From positions 62,001-126,000 of the forward strand of contig NW_025963577.1 in assembly GCF_910591885.1 (NCBI RefSeq): a stretch of DNA of 64,000 nt. The letters run 5' to 3'. The position numbers and the translations under genes were made by a program. The DNA is from Bombus terrestris. Its lineage: Eukaryota > Arthropoda > Insecta > Hymenoptera > Apidae. Below, piece by piece: positions 29,690 through 46,140 of this stretch (its first letter is position 1; each line of letters begins with the position of its first letter). The notes below the pieces were generated by a model, which had not been told where the DNA came from, did no database searches, and saw only the letters and a list, made by a program, of their open reading frames with translations.

Positions 29690-32600
29690 CCGTTATATAG
29701 TATTACTATATAACGTATAACGTTATATACTATTTCGATATAACGTATAACGTTATATACTATTACTATATAACGTATAACGTTATATACTATTACTATA
29801 TAACTTATAACGTTATATACTATTACGTATTAACGTATAACGTTATATACTATTACTATGTAACGTATAACGTTATATACTATTACTATATAACGTATAA
29901 CGTTATATACTATTACTATATAACGTATAACGTTATATACTATTACTATATAACGCATAACGTTATATAATATTACTATATAACGTATAACGTTATATAC
30001 TATTACTATATAACGTATAACGTTATATACTATTACTATATAACGTATAACGTTATATACTATTACTATATAACGTATAACGATATATACTATTCCGTAC
30101 TATCGTATAACGTTATATACTATTACTATATAACGCATAACGTTATATACTATTACTATATAATGTATAACGTTATGTACTATTACTATATAACGTATAA
30201 CGTTATATACTATTACTATATAACGTATAACGTTATATACTATTACTATATAACGTATAACGTTATATACTATTACTATATAACGTATAGCGATATATAC
30301 TATTACATATTAACGTATAACGTTATATACTATTACGTAATAGCGTATAACGTTGTATACTATTACGTAATAACGTATAACGTTATATACTATTACGTAA
30401 TAACGTATAACGTTATATAGTATTGCCATATCACGTATAACGTTGTATATTACTACGTACTAACGTATAACGTTATATACTATTACTATATAACGTATAC
30501 CGTTATATAGTATTACTATATAACGTATAACGTTCTATACTATTACTATATAACGCATAACGTTATATAATATTACTATATAAAGTATAACGTTATATAC
30601 TATTACTATATAACGTATAACGTTATATACTATTACTATATAACGTATAACGTTATATACTATTACGTATTAACGTATAACGTTATATACTATTACTATA
30701 TAACGCATAACGTTATATAATATTACTATATAACGTATAACGTTATATACTATTACTATATAACGTATAACGTTATATACTATTACTATATAACGTATAA
30801 CGTTATATACTATTACTATATAACGTATAACGTTATATAGTATTGCCATATCACGTATAACGTTATATAATATTACTATATAACGTATAACGTTATATAC
30901 TATTACTATATAACGTATAACGTTCTATACTATTACTATATAACGTATAACGTTATATACTATTTCTATATAACGTATAACGTTATATACTATTACTATA
31001 TAACGTATAACGTTATATACTATTACTATATAACGTATAACGTTATATACTATTACTATATAACGTATAACGTTATATACTATTACTATATAACGTATAA
31101 CGTTATATACTATTACTATATAACGTATAACGTTATATACTATTACTATATAACGCATAACGTTATATAATATTACTATATAACGTATAACGTTATATAC
31201 TAGTACTATATAACGTATAACGTTATATACTATTACTATATAACGTATAGCGATATATACTATTACATATTAACGTATAACGTTATATACTATTACGTAA
31301 TAGCGTATAACGTTATATAGTATTACCATATCACGTATAACGTTGTATATTATTACGTACTAACGTATAACGCTATATAGTATTACCATATCACGTATAA
31401 CGTTGTATACTATTACGTAATAACGTATAACGTTATATACTATTACGTAATAACGTATAACGTTATATAGTATTGCCATATCACGTGTAACGTTGTATAT
31501 TACTACGTACTAACGTATAACGTTATATACTATTACTATATAACGTATAACGTTATATACTATTACTATATAACGTATAACGATATATACTATTACGTAC
31601 TATCGTATAACGTTATATACTATTACTATATAACGTATAACGATATATATTATTACGTACTAACGTATAACGTTATATACTATTACTATATAACGTATAA
31701 CGTTATATACTACTACTATATAACGTATAACGTTATATACTATTTCTATATAACGTATAACGTTATATACTATTACTATATAACGTATAACGTTATATAC
31801 TATTACTATATAACGTATAACGTTATATACTATTACTATATAACGTATAACGTTATATACTATTACTATATAACGTATAACGTTATATACTATTACTATA
31901 TAACGTATAACGTTATATACTATTACTATATAACGCATAACGTTATATAATATTACTATATAACGTATAACGTTATATACTATTCCTATATAACGTATAA
32001 CGTTATATGCTATTACTATATAACGTATAACGTTATATACTATTACTATATAACGTATAACGATATATACTATTACGTATTAACGTATAACGTTATATAC
32101 TATTACGTAATATCGTATAACGTTATATAGTATTACCATATAACGTACAACGTTGTATATTATTACGCACTAACGTATAACGTTATATAGTATTACCATA
32201 TCACGTATAACGTTGTATACTATTACGTAATAACGTATAACGTTATATACTATTACTATATAACGTATACCGTTATGTACTATTACTATATAACGTATAA
32301 CGTTCTATACTATTACTATATAACGCATAACGTTATATAATATTACTATATAACGTATAACATTATATACTATTACTATATAACGCATAACGTTATATAA
32401 TATTACTATATAACGTATAACGTTATATACTATTACTATATAACGTATAACGTTATATACTATTACTATATAACGTATAACGATATATACTATTCCGTAT
32501 TAACGTCTAACGTTATATACTATTACGTAATAGCGTATAACGTTATATAGTATTACCATATCACGTGTAACGTTGTATATTACTACGTACTAACGTATAA

Positions 32601-33204
32601 CGTTATATACTATTACTATATAACGTATAACGTTATATACTATTACTATATAACGTATAACGATATATACTATTACGTACTATCGTATAACGTTATATAC
32701 TATTACTATATAACGTATAACGATATATATTATTACGTACTAACGTATAACGTTATATACTATTACTATATAACGTATAACGTTATATACTACTACTATA
32801 TAACGTATAACGTTATATACTATTACTATATAACGTATAACGTTATATACTATTACTATATAACGTATAACGTTATATACTATTACTATATAACGTATAA
32901 CGATATATACTATTACATATTAACGTATAACGTTATATACTATTACGTAATAGCGTATAACGTTATATAGTATTACCATATCACGTATAACGTTGTATAT
33001 TATTACGTACTAACGTATAACGTTATATAGTATTACCATATCACGTATAACGTTGTATACTATTACGTAATAACGTATAACGTTATATACTATTACGTAA
33101 TAACGTATAACGTTATATAGTATTGCCATATCACGTATAACGTTGTATATTATTACGTACTAACGTATAACGTTATATACTATTCCTATATAACGTATAA
33201 CGTT

Positions 33205-34320
33205 ATATACTATTACTATATAACGCATAACGTTATATAATATTACTATATAACGTATAACGTTATATACTATTACTATATAACGTATAACGTTATATAC
33301 TATTACTATATAACGTATAACGTTATATACTATTACTATATAACGTATAACGATATATACTATTCCGTACTATCGTATAACGTTATATACTATTACTATA
33401 TAACGCATAACGTTATATACTATTACTATATAATGTATAACGTTATGTACTATTACTATATAACGTATAACGTTATATACTATTACTATATAACGTATAA
33501 CGTTATATACTATTACTATATAACGTATAACGTTATATACTATTACTATATAACGTATAACGTTATATACTATTACTATATAACGTATAACGTTATATAC
33601 TATTACTATATAACGTATAACGTTATATAGTATTGCCATATCACGTATAACGTTATATAATATTACTATATAACGTATAACGTTATATACTATTACTATA
33701 TAACGAATAACGTTATATACTATTACTATATAACGTATAACGTTATATACTATTTCTATATAACGTATAACGTTATATACTATTACTATATAACGTATAA
33801 CGTTATATACTATTACTATATAACGTATAACGTTATATACTATTACTATATAACGTATAACGTTATATACTATTACTATATAACGTATAACGTTATATAC
33901 TATTACTATATAACGCATAACGTTATATAATATTACTATATAACGTATAACGTTATATACTAGTACTATATAACGTATAACGTTATATACTATTACTATA
34001 TAACGTATAGCGATATATACTATTACATATTAACGTATAACGTTATATACTATTACGTAATAGCGTATAACGTTATATAGTATTACCATATCACGTATAA
34101 CGTTGTATATTATTACGTACTAACGTATAACGCTATATAGTATTACCATATCACGTATAACGTTGTATACTATTACGTAATAACGTATAACGTTATATAC
34201 TATTACGTAATAACGTATAACGTTATATAGTATTGCCATATCACGTATAACGTTGTATATTATTACGTACTAACGTATAACGTTATATACTATTACTATA
34301 TAACGTATAACGTTATATAC
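33205..34320. repeat. Segmental duplication, copy A (partner 40344-41459)
   Basis: The offset is 7,139 bp (238 monomers minus one base, the base being the deletion near 36828). It contains the order TATTCCGTAC, TAATGTATAACG...ATGTAC, five consensus units, TATTGCCATA, TATTTCTATA, TAGTACTATA and CGTATAGCG. One difference inside is AACGAATAACG at about 33711. It ends where this copy has a reverse-complement monomer and the partner does not. Confidence 0.85.
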
Positions 34321-34331
34321 TATTACTATAC

Positions 34332-34365
34332 AACGTTATACGTTATATAGTAATAGTATATAACG
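34332..34365 (-). repeat. Single reverse-complement monomer, site 1
   Basis: Loop TTATA (34336-34340) and loop GTAATAG (34350-34356) are the reverse complements of the normal TATAA and CTATTAC loops, with arms CGTTATATA and TATATAACG intact between and after them. The homologous place at 41460-41500 reads forward. Confidence 0.88.
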
Positions 34366-36100
34366 TATAACGTTCTATACTATTACTATATAACGCATAA
34401 CGTTATATAATATTACTATATAACGTATAACGTTATATACTATTACTATATAACGTATAACGTTATATACTATTACTATATAACGTATAACGATATATAC
34501 TATTACATATTAACGTATAACGTTATATACTATTACGAAATAGCGTATAACGTTATATAGTATTACCATATCACGTATAACGTTGTATATTATTACGTAC
34601 TAACGTATAACGTTATATAGTATTACCATATCACGTATAACGTTGTATACTATTACGTAATAACGTATAACGTTATATACTATTACGTAATAACGTATAA
34701 CGTTATATAGTATTGCCATATCACGTATAACGTTGTATATTATTACGTACTAACGTATAACGTTATATACTATTACTATATAACGTATACCGTTATATAG
34801 TATTACTATATAACGTATAACGTTCTATACTATTACTATATAACGCATAACGTTATATAATATTACTATATAAAGTATAACGTTATATACTATTACTATA
34901 TAACGTATAACGTTATATACTATTACTATATAACGTATAACGTTATATACTATTACGTATTAACGTATAACGTTATATACTATTACTATATAACGCATAA
35001 CGTTATATAATATTACTATATAACGTATAACGTTATATACTATTACTATATAACGTATAACGTTATATACTATTACTATATAACGTATAACGTTATATAC
35101 TATTACTATATAACGTATAACGTTATATAGTATTGCCATATCACGTATAACGTTATATAATATTACTATATAACGTATAACGTTATATACTATTACTATA
35201 TAACGTATAACGTTCTATACTATTACTATATAACGTATAACGTTATATACTATTTCTATATAACGTATAACGTTATATACTATTACTATATAACGTATAA
35301 CGTTATATACTATTACTATATAACGTATACCGTTATATAGTATTACTATATAACGTATAACGTTCTATACTATTACTATATAACGCATAACGTTATATAA
35401 TATTACTATATAACGTATAACGTTATATACTATTACTATATAACGTATAACGTTATATACTATTACTATATAACGTATAACGATATATACTATTACATAT
35501 TAACGTATAACGTTATATATTATTACGAAATAGCGTATAACGTTATATAGTATTACCATATCACGTATAACGTTGTATATTATTACGTACTAACGTATAA
35601 CGCTATATAGTATTACCATATCACGTATAACGTTGTATACTATTACGTAATAACGTATAACGTTATATACTATTACGTAATAACGTATAACGTTATATAG
35701 TATTGCCATATCACGTATAACGTTGTATATTACTACGTACTAACGTATAACGTTATATACTATTACTATATAACGTATACCGTTATATAGTATTACTATA
35801 TAACGTATAACGTTCTATACTATTACTATATAACGCATAACGTTATATAATATTACTATATAAAGTATAACGTTATATACTATTACTATATAACGTATAA
35901 CGTTATATACTATTACTATATAACGTATAACGTTATATACTATTACGTATTAACGTATAACGTTATATACTATTACTATATAACGCATAACGTTATATAA
36001 TATTACTATATAACGTATAACGTTATATACTATTACTATATAACGTATAACGTTATATACTATTACTATATAACGTATAACGTTATATACTATTACTATA

Positions 36101-36124
36101 TAACGTTATACGTTATATAGTAAT
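36101..36124 (-). repeat. Partly reverse-complement monomer, site 2
   Basis: Loop 1 is flipped (TTATA at 36106-36110) and the next loop reads GTAATGC, a hybrid of flipped and the local forward variant GTATTGC. The duplicate at 42100-42125 has TATAA and GTATTGC. A similar GTAATGC without the loop 1 flip is at about 49849. Confidence 0.75.
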
Positions 36125-36825
36125 GCCATATCACGTATAACGTTATATAATATTACTATATAACGTATAACGTTATATACTATTACTATATAACGTATAA
36201 CGTTATATACTATTACTATATAACGTATAACGTTATATACTATTTCTATATAACGTATAACGTTATATACTATTACTATATAACGTATAACGTTATATAC
36301 TATTACTATATAACGTATAACGTTATATACTATTACTATATAACGTATAACGTTATATACTATTACTATATAACGTATAACGTTATATACTATTACTATA
36401 TAACGCATAACGTTATATAATATTACTATATAACGTATAACGTTATATACTAGTACTATATAACGTATAACGTTATATACTATTACTATATAACGTATAG
36501 CGATATATACTATTACATATTAACGTATAACGTTATATACTATTACGTAATAGCGTATAACGTTATATAGTATTACCATATCACGTATAACGTTGTATAT
36601 TATTACGTACTAACGTATAACGCTATATAGTATTACCATATCACGTATAACGTTGTATACTATTACGTAATAACGTATAACGTTATATACTATTACGTAA
36701 TAACGTATAACGTTATATAGTATTGCCATATCACGTATAACGTTGTATATTATTACGTACTAACGTATAACGTTATATACTATTACTATATAACGTATAA
36801 CGTTATATACTATTACTATATAACG

Positions 36826-36845
36826 TATACGTTATATAGTAATAG
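36826..36845 (-). repeat. Flipped loop beside a shortened loop, site 3
   Basis: Loop 1 is only four bases (TATA, self-complementary, so its orientation cannot be told) and the following loop is GTAATAG, flipped. The duplicate at 42825-42844 has the same TATA loop but a forward GTATTAC. The 1-bp loss changes the register of everything downstream. Confidence 0.8.
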
Positions 36846-37519
36846 TATATAACGTATAACGTTCTATACTATTACTATATAACGCATAACGTTATATAAT
36901 ATTACTATATAACGTATAACGTTATATACTATTACTATATAACGTATAACGTTATATACTATTACTATATAACGTATAACGATATATACTATTACATATT
37001 AACGTATAACGTTATATACTATTACGAAATAGCGTATAACGTTATATAGTATTACCATATCACGTATAACGTTGTATATTATTACGTACTAACGTATAAC
37101 GCTATATAGTATTACCATATCACGTATAACGTTGTATACTATTACGTAATAACGTATAACGTTATATACTATTACGTAATAACGTATAACGTTATATAGT
37201 ATTGCCATATCACGTATAACGTTGTATATTACTACGTACTAACGTATAACGTTATATACTATTACTATATAACGTATACCGTTATATAGTATTACTATAT
37301 AACGTATAACGTTCTATACTATTACTATATAACGCATAACGTTATATAATATTACTATATAAAGTATAACGTTATATACTATTACTATATAACGTATAAC
37401 GTTATATACTATTACTATATAACGTATAACGTTATATACTATTACGTATTAACGTATAACGTTATATACTATTACTATATAACGCATAACGTTATATAAT
37501 ATTACTATATAACGTATAA

Positions 37520-37558
37520 CGTTATATAGTAATAGTATATAACGTTATACGTTATATA
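37520..37558 (-). repeat. Single reverse-complement monomer, site 4
   Basis: Order here is forward loop TATAA, arm CGTTATATA, flipped loop GTAATAG (37529-37535), arm TATATAACG, flipped loop TTATA (37545-37549), arm CGTTATATA, forward loop CTATTAC. It is exactly one monomer on the opposite strand with no base gained or lost. It is shared with 43519-43557 in the duplicate block. Confidence 0.88.
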
Positions 37559-40343
37559 CTATTACTATATAACGCATAACGTTATATAATATTACTATAT
37601 AACGTATAACGTTATATACTATTACTATATAACGTATAACGTTATATACTATTACTATATAACGTATAACGTTATATACTATTACTATATAACGTATAAC
37701 GTTATATACTATTACTATATAACGTATAACGATATATACTATTACGTATTAACGTATAACGTTATATACTATTACGTAATATCGTATAACGTTATATAGT
37801 ATTACCATATAACGTATAACGTTGTATATTATTACGTACTAACGTATAACGTTATATAGTATTACCATATCACGTATAACGTTGTATACTATTACTATAT
37901 AACGTATAACGTTATATACTATTACTATATAACGCATAACGTTATATAATATTACTATATAACGTATAACGTTATATACTATTACTATATAACGTATAAC
38001 GTTATATACTATTACTATATAACGTATAACGATATATACTATTACATATTAACGTATAACGTTATATACTATTACGTAATAGCGTATAACGTTATATAGT
38101 ATTACCATATCACGTATAACGTTGTATATTATTACGTACTAACGTATAACGCTATATAGTATTACCATATCACGTATAACGTTGTATACTATTACGTAAT
38201 AACGTATAACGTTATATACTATTACGTAATAACGTATAACGTTATATAGTATTGCCATATCACGTATAACGTTGTATATTACTACGTACTAACGTATAAC
38301 GTTATATACTATTACTATATAACGTATACCGTTATATAGTATTACTATATAACGTATAACGTTCTATACTATTACTATATAACGCATAACGTTATATAAT
38401 ATTACTATATAACGTATAACGTTATATACTATTACTATATAACGTATAACGTTATATACTATTACTATATAACGTATAACGTTATATACTATTACGTATT
38501 AACGTATAACGTTATATACTATTACTATATAACGCATAACGTTATATAATATTACTATATAACGTATAACGTTATATACTATTACTATATAACGTATAAC
38601 GTTATATACTATTACTATATAACGTATAACGTTATATACTATTACGTATTAACGTATAACGTTATATACTATTACTATATAACGCATAACGTTATATAAT
38701 ATTACTATATAACGTATAACGTTATATACTATTACTATATAACGCATAACGTTATATAATATTACTATATAACGTATAACGTTATATACTATTACTATAT
38801 AACGTATAACGTTATATACTATTACTATATAACGTATAACGATATATACTATTACATATTAACGTATAACGTTGTATATTATTACGTACTAGCGTGTAAC
38901 GTTATATACTATTACTATATAACGCATAACGATATATAATATTACTATATAACGTATGACGTTATATACTATTCCTATATAACGTATAACGTTATATGCT
39001 ATTACTATATAACGTATAACGTTATATACTATTACTATATAACGTATAACGATATACACTATTACGTATTAACGTATAACGTTATATACTATTACGTAAT
39101 ATCGTATAACGTTATATAGTATTACCATATAACGTATAACGTTGTATATTATTACGTACTAACGTATAACGTTATATAGTATTACCATATCACGTATAAC
39201 GTTGTATACTATTACGTAATAACGTATAACGTTATATACTATTACTATATAACGTATACCGTTATGTACTATTACTATATAACGTATAACGTTCTATACT
39301 ATTACTATATAACGCATAACGTTATATAATATTACTATATAACGTATAACATTATATACTATTACTATATAACGTATAACGTTATATACTATTACTATAT
39401 AACGCATAACGTTATATAATATTACTATATAACGTATAACGTTATATACTATTACTATATAACGTATAACGTTATATACTATTACTATATAACGTATAAC
39501 GTTATATACTATTACGTATTAACGTATAACGTTATATACTATTACTATATAACGCATAACGTTATATAATATTACTATATAACGTATAACGTTATATACT
39601 ATTACTATATAACGCATAACGTTATATAATATTACTATATAACGTATAACGTTATATACTATTACTTTATAACGTATAACGTTATATACTATTACTATAT
39701 AACGTATAACGATATATACTATTACATATTAACGTATAACGTTGTATATTATTACGTACTAACGTATAACGTTATATACTATTACTATATAACGCATAAC
39801 GATATATAATATTACTATATAACGTATAACGTTATATACTATTTCTATATAACGTATAACGTTATATGCTATTACTATATAACGTATAACGTTATATACT
39901 ATTACTATATAACGTATAACGATATATACTATTACGTATTAACGTATAACGTTATATACTATTACGTAATATCGTATAACGTTATATACTATTACGTAAT
40001 AGCGTATAACGTTATATAGTATTACCATATCACGTATAACGTTGTATATTACTACGTCCTAACGTATAACGTTATATACTATTACTATATAACGTATACC
40101 GTTATATAGTATTACTATATAACGTATAACGTTATATACTATTACTATATAACGTATAACGTTATATACTATTACTATATAACGTATAACGTTATATACT
40201 ATTACTATATAACTTATAACGTTATATACTATTACGTATTAACGTATAACGTTATATACTATTACTATGTAACGTATAACGTTATATACTATTACTATAT
40301 AACGTATAACGTTATATACTATTACTATATAACGTATAACGTT

Positions 40344-41459
40344 ATATACTATTACTATATAACGCATAACGTTATATAATATTACTATATAACGTATAAC
40401 GTTATATACTATTACTATATAACGTATAACGTTATATACTATTACTATATAACGTATAACGTTATATACTATTACTATATAACGTATAACGATATATACT
40501 ATTCCGTACTATCGTATAACGTTATATACTATTACTATATAACGCATAACGTTATATACTATTACTATATAATGTATAACGTTATGTACTATTACTATAT
40601 AACGTATAACGTTATATACTATTACTATATAACGTATAACGTTATATACTATTACTATATAACGTATAACGTTATATACTATTACTATATAACGTATAAC
40701 GTTATATACTATTACTATATAACGTATAACGTTATATACTATTACTATATAACGTATAACGTTATATAGTATTGCCATATCACGTATAACGTTATATAAT
40801 ATTACTATATAACGTATAACGTTATATACTATTACTATATAACGTATAACGTTATATACTATTACTATATAACGTATAACGTTATATACTATTTCTATAT
40901 AACGTATAACGTTATATACTATTACTATATAACGTATAACGTTATATACTATTACTATATAACGTATAACGTTATATACTATTACTATATAACGTATAAC
41001 GTTATATACTATTACTATATAACGTATAACGTTATATACTATTACTATATAACGCATAACGTTATATAATATTACTATATAACGTATAACGTTATATACT
41101 AGTACTATATAACGTATAACGTTATATACTATTACTATATAACGTATAGCGATATATACTATTACATATTAACGTATAACGTTATATACTATTACGTAAT
41201 AGCGTATAACGTTATATAGTATTACCATATCACGTATAACGTTGTATATTATTACGTACTAACGTATAACGCTATATAGTATTACCATATCACGTATAAC
41301 GTTGTATACTATTACGTAATAACGTATAACGTTATATACTATTACGTAATAACGTATAACGTTATATAGTATTGCCATATCACGTATAACGTTGTATATT
41401 ATTACGTACTAACGTATAACGTTATATACTATTACTATATAACGTATAACGTTATATAC
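40344..41459. repeat. Segmental duplication, copy B (partner 33205-34320)
   Basis: Same ordered variants as 33205-34320. Immediately downstream (41460 onward) it carries the forward-oriented CGTATACCGTTATATAG unit, where copy A has the inverted monomer. The pair is therefore a direct before-and-after comparison for that rearrangement. Confidence 0.85.
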
Positions 41460-41909
41460 TATTACTATATAACGTATACCGTTATATAGTATTACTATAT
41501 AACGTATAACGTTCTATACTATTACTATATAACGCATAACGTTATATAATATTACTATGTAACGTATAACGTTATATACTATTACTATATAACGTATAAC
41601 GTTATATACTATTACTATATAACGTATAACGATATATACTATTACATATTAACGTATAACGTTATATACTATTACGAAATAGCGTATAACGTTATATAGT
41701 ATTACCATATCACGTATAACGTTGTATATTATTACGTACTAACGTATAACGCTATATAGTATTACCATATCACGTATAACGTTGTATACTATTACGTAAT
41801 AACGTATAACGTTATATACTATTACGTAATAACGTATAACGTTATATAGTATTGCCATATCACGTATAACGTTGTATATTACTACGTACTAACGTATAAC
41901 GTTATATAC

Positions 41910-43549
41910 TATTACTATATAACGTATAACGTTATATACTATTACGTATTAACGTATAACGTTATATACTATTACTATATAACGCATAACGTTATATAAT
42001 ATTACTATATAACGTATAACGTTATATACTATTACTATATAACGTATAACGTTATATACTATTACTATATAACGTATAACGTTATATACTATTACTATAT
42101 AACGTATAACGTTATATAGTATTGCCATATCACGTATAACGTTATATAATATTACTATATAACGTATAACGTTATATACTATTACTATATAACGTATAAC
42201 GTTATATACTATTACTATATAACGTATAACGTTATATACTATTTCTATATAACGTATAACGTTATATACTATTACTATATAACGTATAACGTTATATACT
42301 ATTACTATATAACGTATAACGTTATATACTATTACTATATAACGTATAACGTTATATACTATTACTATATAACGTATAACGTTATATACTATTACTATAT
42401 AACGCATAACGTTATATAATATTACTATATAACGTATAACGTTATATACTAGTACTATATAACGTATAACGTTATATACTATTACTATATAACGTATAGC
42501 GATATATACTATTACATATTAACGTATAACGTTATATACTATTACGTAATAGCGTATAACGTTATATAGTATTACCATATCACGTATAACGTTGTATATT
42601 ATTACGTACTAACGTATAACGCTATATAGTATTACCATATCACGTATAACGTTGTATACTATTACGTAATAACGTATAACGTTATATACTATTACGTAAT
42701 AACGTATAACGTTATATAGTATTGCCATATCACGTATAACGTTGTATATTATTACGTACTAACGTATAACGTTATATACTATTACTATATAACGTATAAC
42801 GTTATATACTATTACTATATAACGTATACGTTATATAGTATTACTATATAACGTATAACGTTCTATACTATTACTATATAACGCATAACGTTATATAATA
42901 TTACTATATAACGTATAACGTTATATACTATTACTATATAACGTATAACGTTATATACTATTACTATATAACGTATAACGATATATACTATTACATATTA
43001 ACGTATAACGTTATATACTATTACGAAATAGCGTATAACGTTATATAGTATTACCATATCACGTATAACGTTGTATATTATTACGTACTAACGTATAACG
43101 CTATATAGTATTACCATATCACGTATAACGTTGTAAACTATTACGTAATAACGTATAACGTTATATACTATTACGTAATAACGTATAACGTTATATAGTA
43201 TTGCCATATCACGTATAACGTTGTATATTACTACGTACTAACGTATAACGTTATATACTATTACTATATAACGTATACCGTTATATAGTATTACTATATA
43301 ACGTATAACGTTCTATACTATTACTATATAACGCATAACGTTATATAATATTACTATATAAAGTATAACGTTATATACTATTACTATATAACGTATAACG
43401 TTATATACTATTACTATATAACGTATAACGTTATATACTATTACGTATTAACGTATAACGTTATATACTATTACTATATAACGCATAACGTTATATAATA
43501 TTACTATATAACGTATAACGTTATATAGTAATAGTATATAACGTTATAC
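41910..43549. repeat. Segmental duplication, copy B (partner 35911-37550)
   Basis: Matches copy A at constant offset, including its register-shifting deletion and one inverted monomer. It retains forward loops TATAA/GTATTGC at 42105-42125 and GTATTAC at 42838-42844, where copy A is flipped. Upstream of 41910 it lacks five monomers that copy A has between TACTACGTAC and TATTACGTAT. Confidence 0.85.
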
Positions 43550-43557
43550 GTTATATA
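43519..43557 (-). repeat. Single reverse-complement monomer, site 5 (duplicate of site 4)
   Basis: Flipped loops GTAATAG (43528-43534) and TTATA (43544-43548), at the 5,999-bp offset from site 4. The right-hand loop here is GTATTAC instead of CTATTAC, so the copies differ by one base just outside the inverted monomer. Confidence 0.85.
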
Positions 43558-43680
43558 GTATTACTATATAACGCATAACGTTATATAATATTACTATATA
43601 ACGTATAACGTTATATACTATTACTATATAACGTATAACGTTATATACTATTACTATATAACGTATAACGTTATATACTA

Positions 43681-44910
43681 TTACGTATTAACGTATAACG
43701 TTATATACTATTACTATATAACGCATAACGTTATATAATATTACTATATAACGTATAACGTTATATACTATTACTATATAACGCATAACGTTATATAATA
43801 TTACTATATAACGTATAACGATATATAATATTACTATATAACGTATAACGTTATATACTATTTCTATATAACGTATACCGTTATATGCTATTAGTATATA
43901 ACGTATAACGTTATATACTATTACTATATAACGTATAACGATATATACTATTACGTATTAACGTATAACGTTATATACTATTACGTAATATCGTATAACG
44001 TTATATAGTATTACCATATAACGTATAACGTTGTATATTATTACGTACTAACGTATAACGTTATATAGTATTACCATATCACGTATAACGTTGTATACTA
44101 TTACGTAATAACGTATAACGTTATATACTATTACTATATAACGTATACCGTTATGTACTATTACTATATAACGTATAACGTTCTATACTATTACTATATA
44201 ACGCATAACGTTATATAATATTACTATATAACGTATAACATTATATACTATTACTATATAACGTATAACGTTATATACTACTACTACATAACGTATAACG
44301 TTATATACTATTACTATATAACGCATAACGTTATATAATATTACTATATAACGTACAACGTTATATACTATTACTATATAACGTATAACGTTATATACTA
44401 TTACTATATAACGTATAACGTTATATACTATTACTATATAACGTATAACCTTATATACTATTACTATATAACGTATAACGTTATATACTATTACTATATA
44501 ACGTATAACGTTATATACTATTACTATATAACGTATAACGTTATATACTATTACTATATAACGTATAACGTTATATACTATTACTATATAACGTATAACG
44601 TTATATACTATTACTATATAACGCATAACGTTATATAATATTACTATATAACGTATAACGTTATATACTATTACTATATAACGTATAACGTTATATACTA
44701 TTACTATATAACGTATAACGATATATACTATTACATATTAACGTATAACGTTATATACTATTACGTAATAGCGTATAACGTTATATAGTATTACCATATC
44801 ACGTATAACGTTGTATATTATTACGTACTAACGTATAACGCTATATAGTATTACCATATCACGTATAACGTTGTATACTATTACGTAATAACGTATAACG
44901 TTATATACTA
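43681..44910. repeat. 1,230-bp direct tandem duplication, first copy
   Basis: Forty-one monomers directly followed by a second copy at 44911-46140. The only difference I see is TTAGTATATA against TTACTATATA (about 43894). Markers include CGATATATAATATT, CGTATACCGTTATATGC, CTACTACATA, ACGTACAACG and CGTATAACCTTATATAC. The near identity makes it one of the youngest events in the window. Confidence 0.9.
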
Positions 44911-46140
44911 TTACGTATTAACGTATAACGTTATATACTATTACTATATAACGCATAACGTTATATAATATTACTATATAACGTATAACGTTATATACTA
45001 TTACTATATAACGCATAACGTTATATAATATTACTATATAACGTATAACGATATATAATATTACTATATAACGTATAACGTTATATACTATTTCTATATA
45101 ACGTATACCGTTATATGCTATTACTATATAACGTATAACGTTATATACTATTACTATATAACGTATAACGATATATACTATTACGTATTAACGTATAACG
45201 TTATATACTATTACGTAATATCGTATAACGTTATATAGTATTACCATATAACGTATAACGTTGTATATTATTACGTACTAACGTATAACGTTATATAGTA
45301 TTACCATATCACGTATAACGTTGTATACTATTACGTAATAACGTATAACGTTATATACTATTACTATATAACGTATACCGTTATGTACTATTACTATATA
45401 ACGTATAACGTTCTATACTATTACTATATAACGCATAACGTTATATAATATTACTATATAACGTATAACATTATATACTATTACTATATAACGTATAACG
45501 TTATATACTACTACTACATAACGTATAACGTTATATACTATTACTATATAACGCATAACGTTATATAATATTACTATATAACGTACAACGTTATATACTA
45601 TTACTATATAACGTATAACGTTATATACTATTACTATATAACGTATAACGTTATATACTATTACTATATAACGTATAACCTTATATACTATTACTATATA
45701 ACGTATAACGTTATATACTATTACTATATAACGTATAACGTTATATACTATTACTATATAACGTATAACGTTATATACTATTACTATATAACGTATAACG
45801 TTATATACTATTACTATATAACGTATAACGTTATATACTATTACTATATAACGCATAACGTTATATAATATTACTATATAACGTATAACGTTATATACTA
45901 TTACTATATAACGTATAACGTTATATACTATTACTATATAACGTATAACGATATATACTATTACATATTAACGTATAACGTTATATACTATTACGTAATA
46001 GCGTATAACGTTATATAGTATTACCATATCACGTATAACGTTGTATATTATTACGTACTAACGTATAACGCTATATAGTATTACCATATCACGTATAACG
46101 TTGTATACTATTACGTAATAACGTATAACGTTATATACTA
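44911..46140. repeat. 1,230-bp direct tandem duplication, second copy
   Basis: Immediately abuts the first copy at a monomer boundary. The sequence after its end (TTACGTAATAACG at 46141) differs from the start of the copies (TTACGTATTAACG), which defines the right edge. Length is an exact multiple of 30, as expected of exchange in register. Confidence 0.9.

Larger units (their letters stand above)
35911..37550. repeat. Segmental duplication, copy A (partner 41910-43549)
   Basis: The offset is 5,999 bp throughout. The copies share a 1-bp loss (four-base loop TATA at 36826-36829 and 42825-42828) and a reverse-complement monomer (37529-37549 and 43528-43548), so both events predate the duplication. 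Copies differ at 36106-36124 and 36839-36845, where only copy A has flipped loops. Confidence 0.85.

Noticed and set aside
43681..46140. Assembly artefact as the explanation of all block duplications
   Set aside because: Most block pairs carry private substitutions, whole-monomer length differences and different flanks, which an assembler would not create. It remains possible for the near-perfect 1,230-bp tandem and is noted there.
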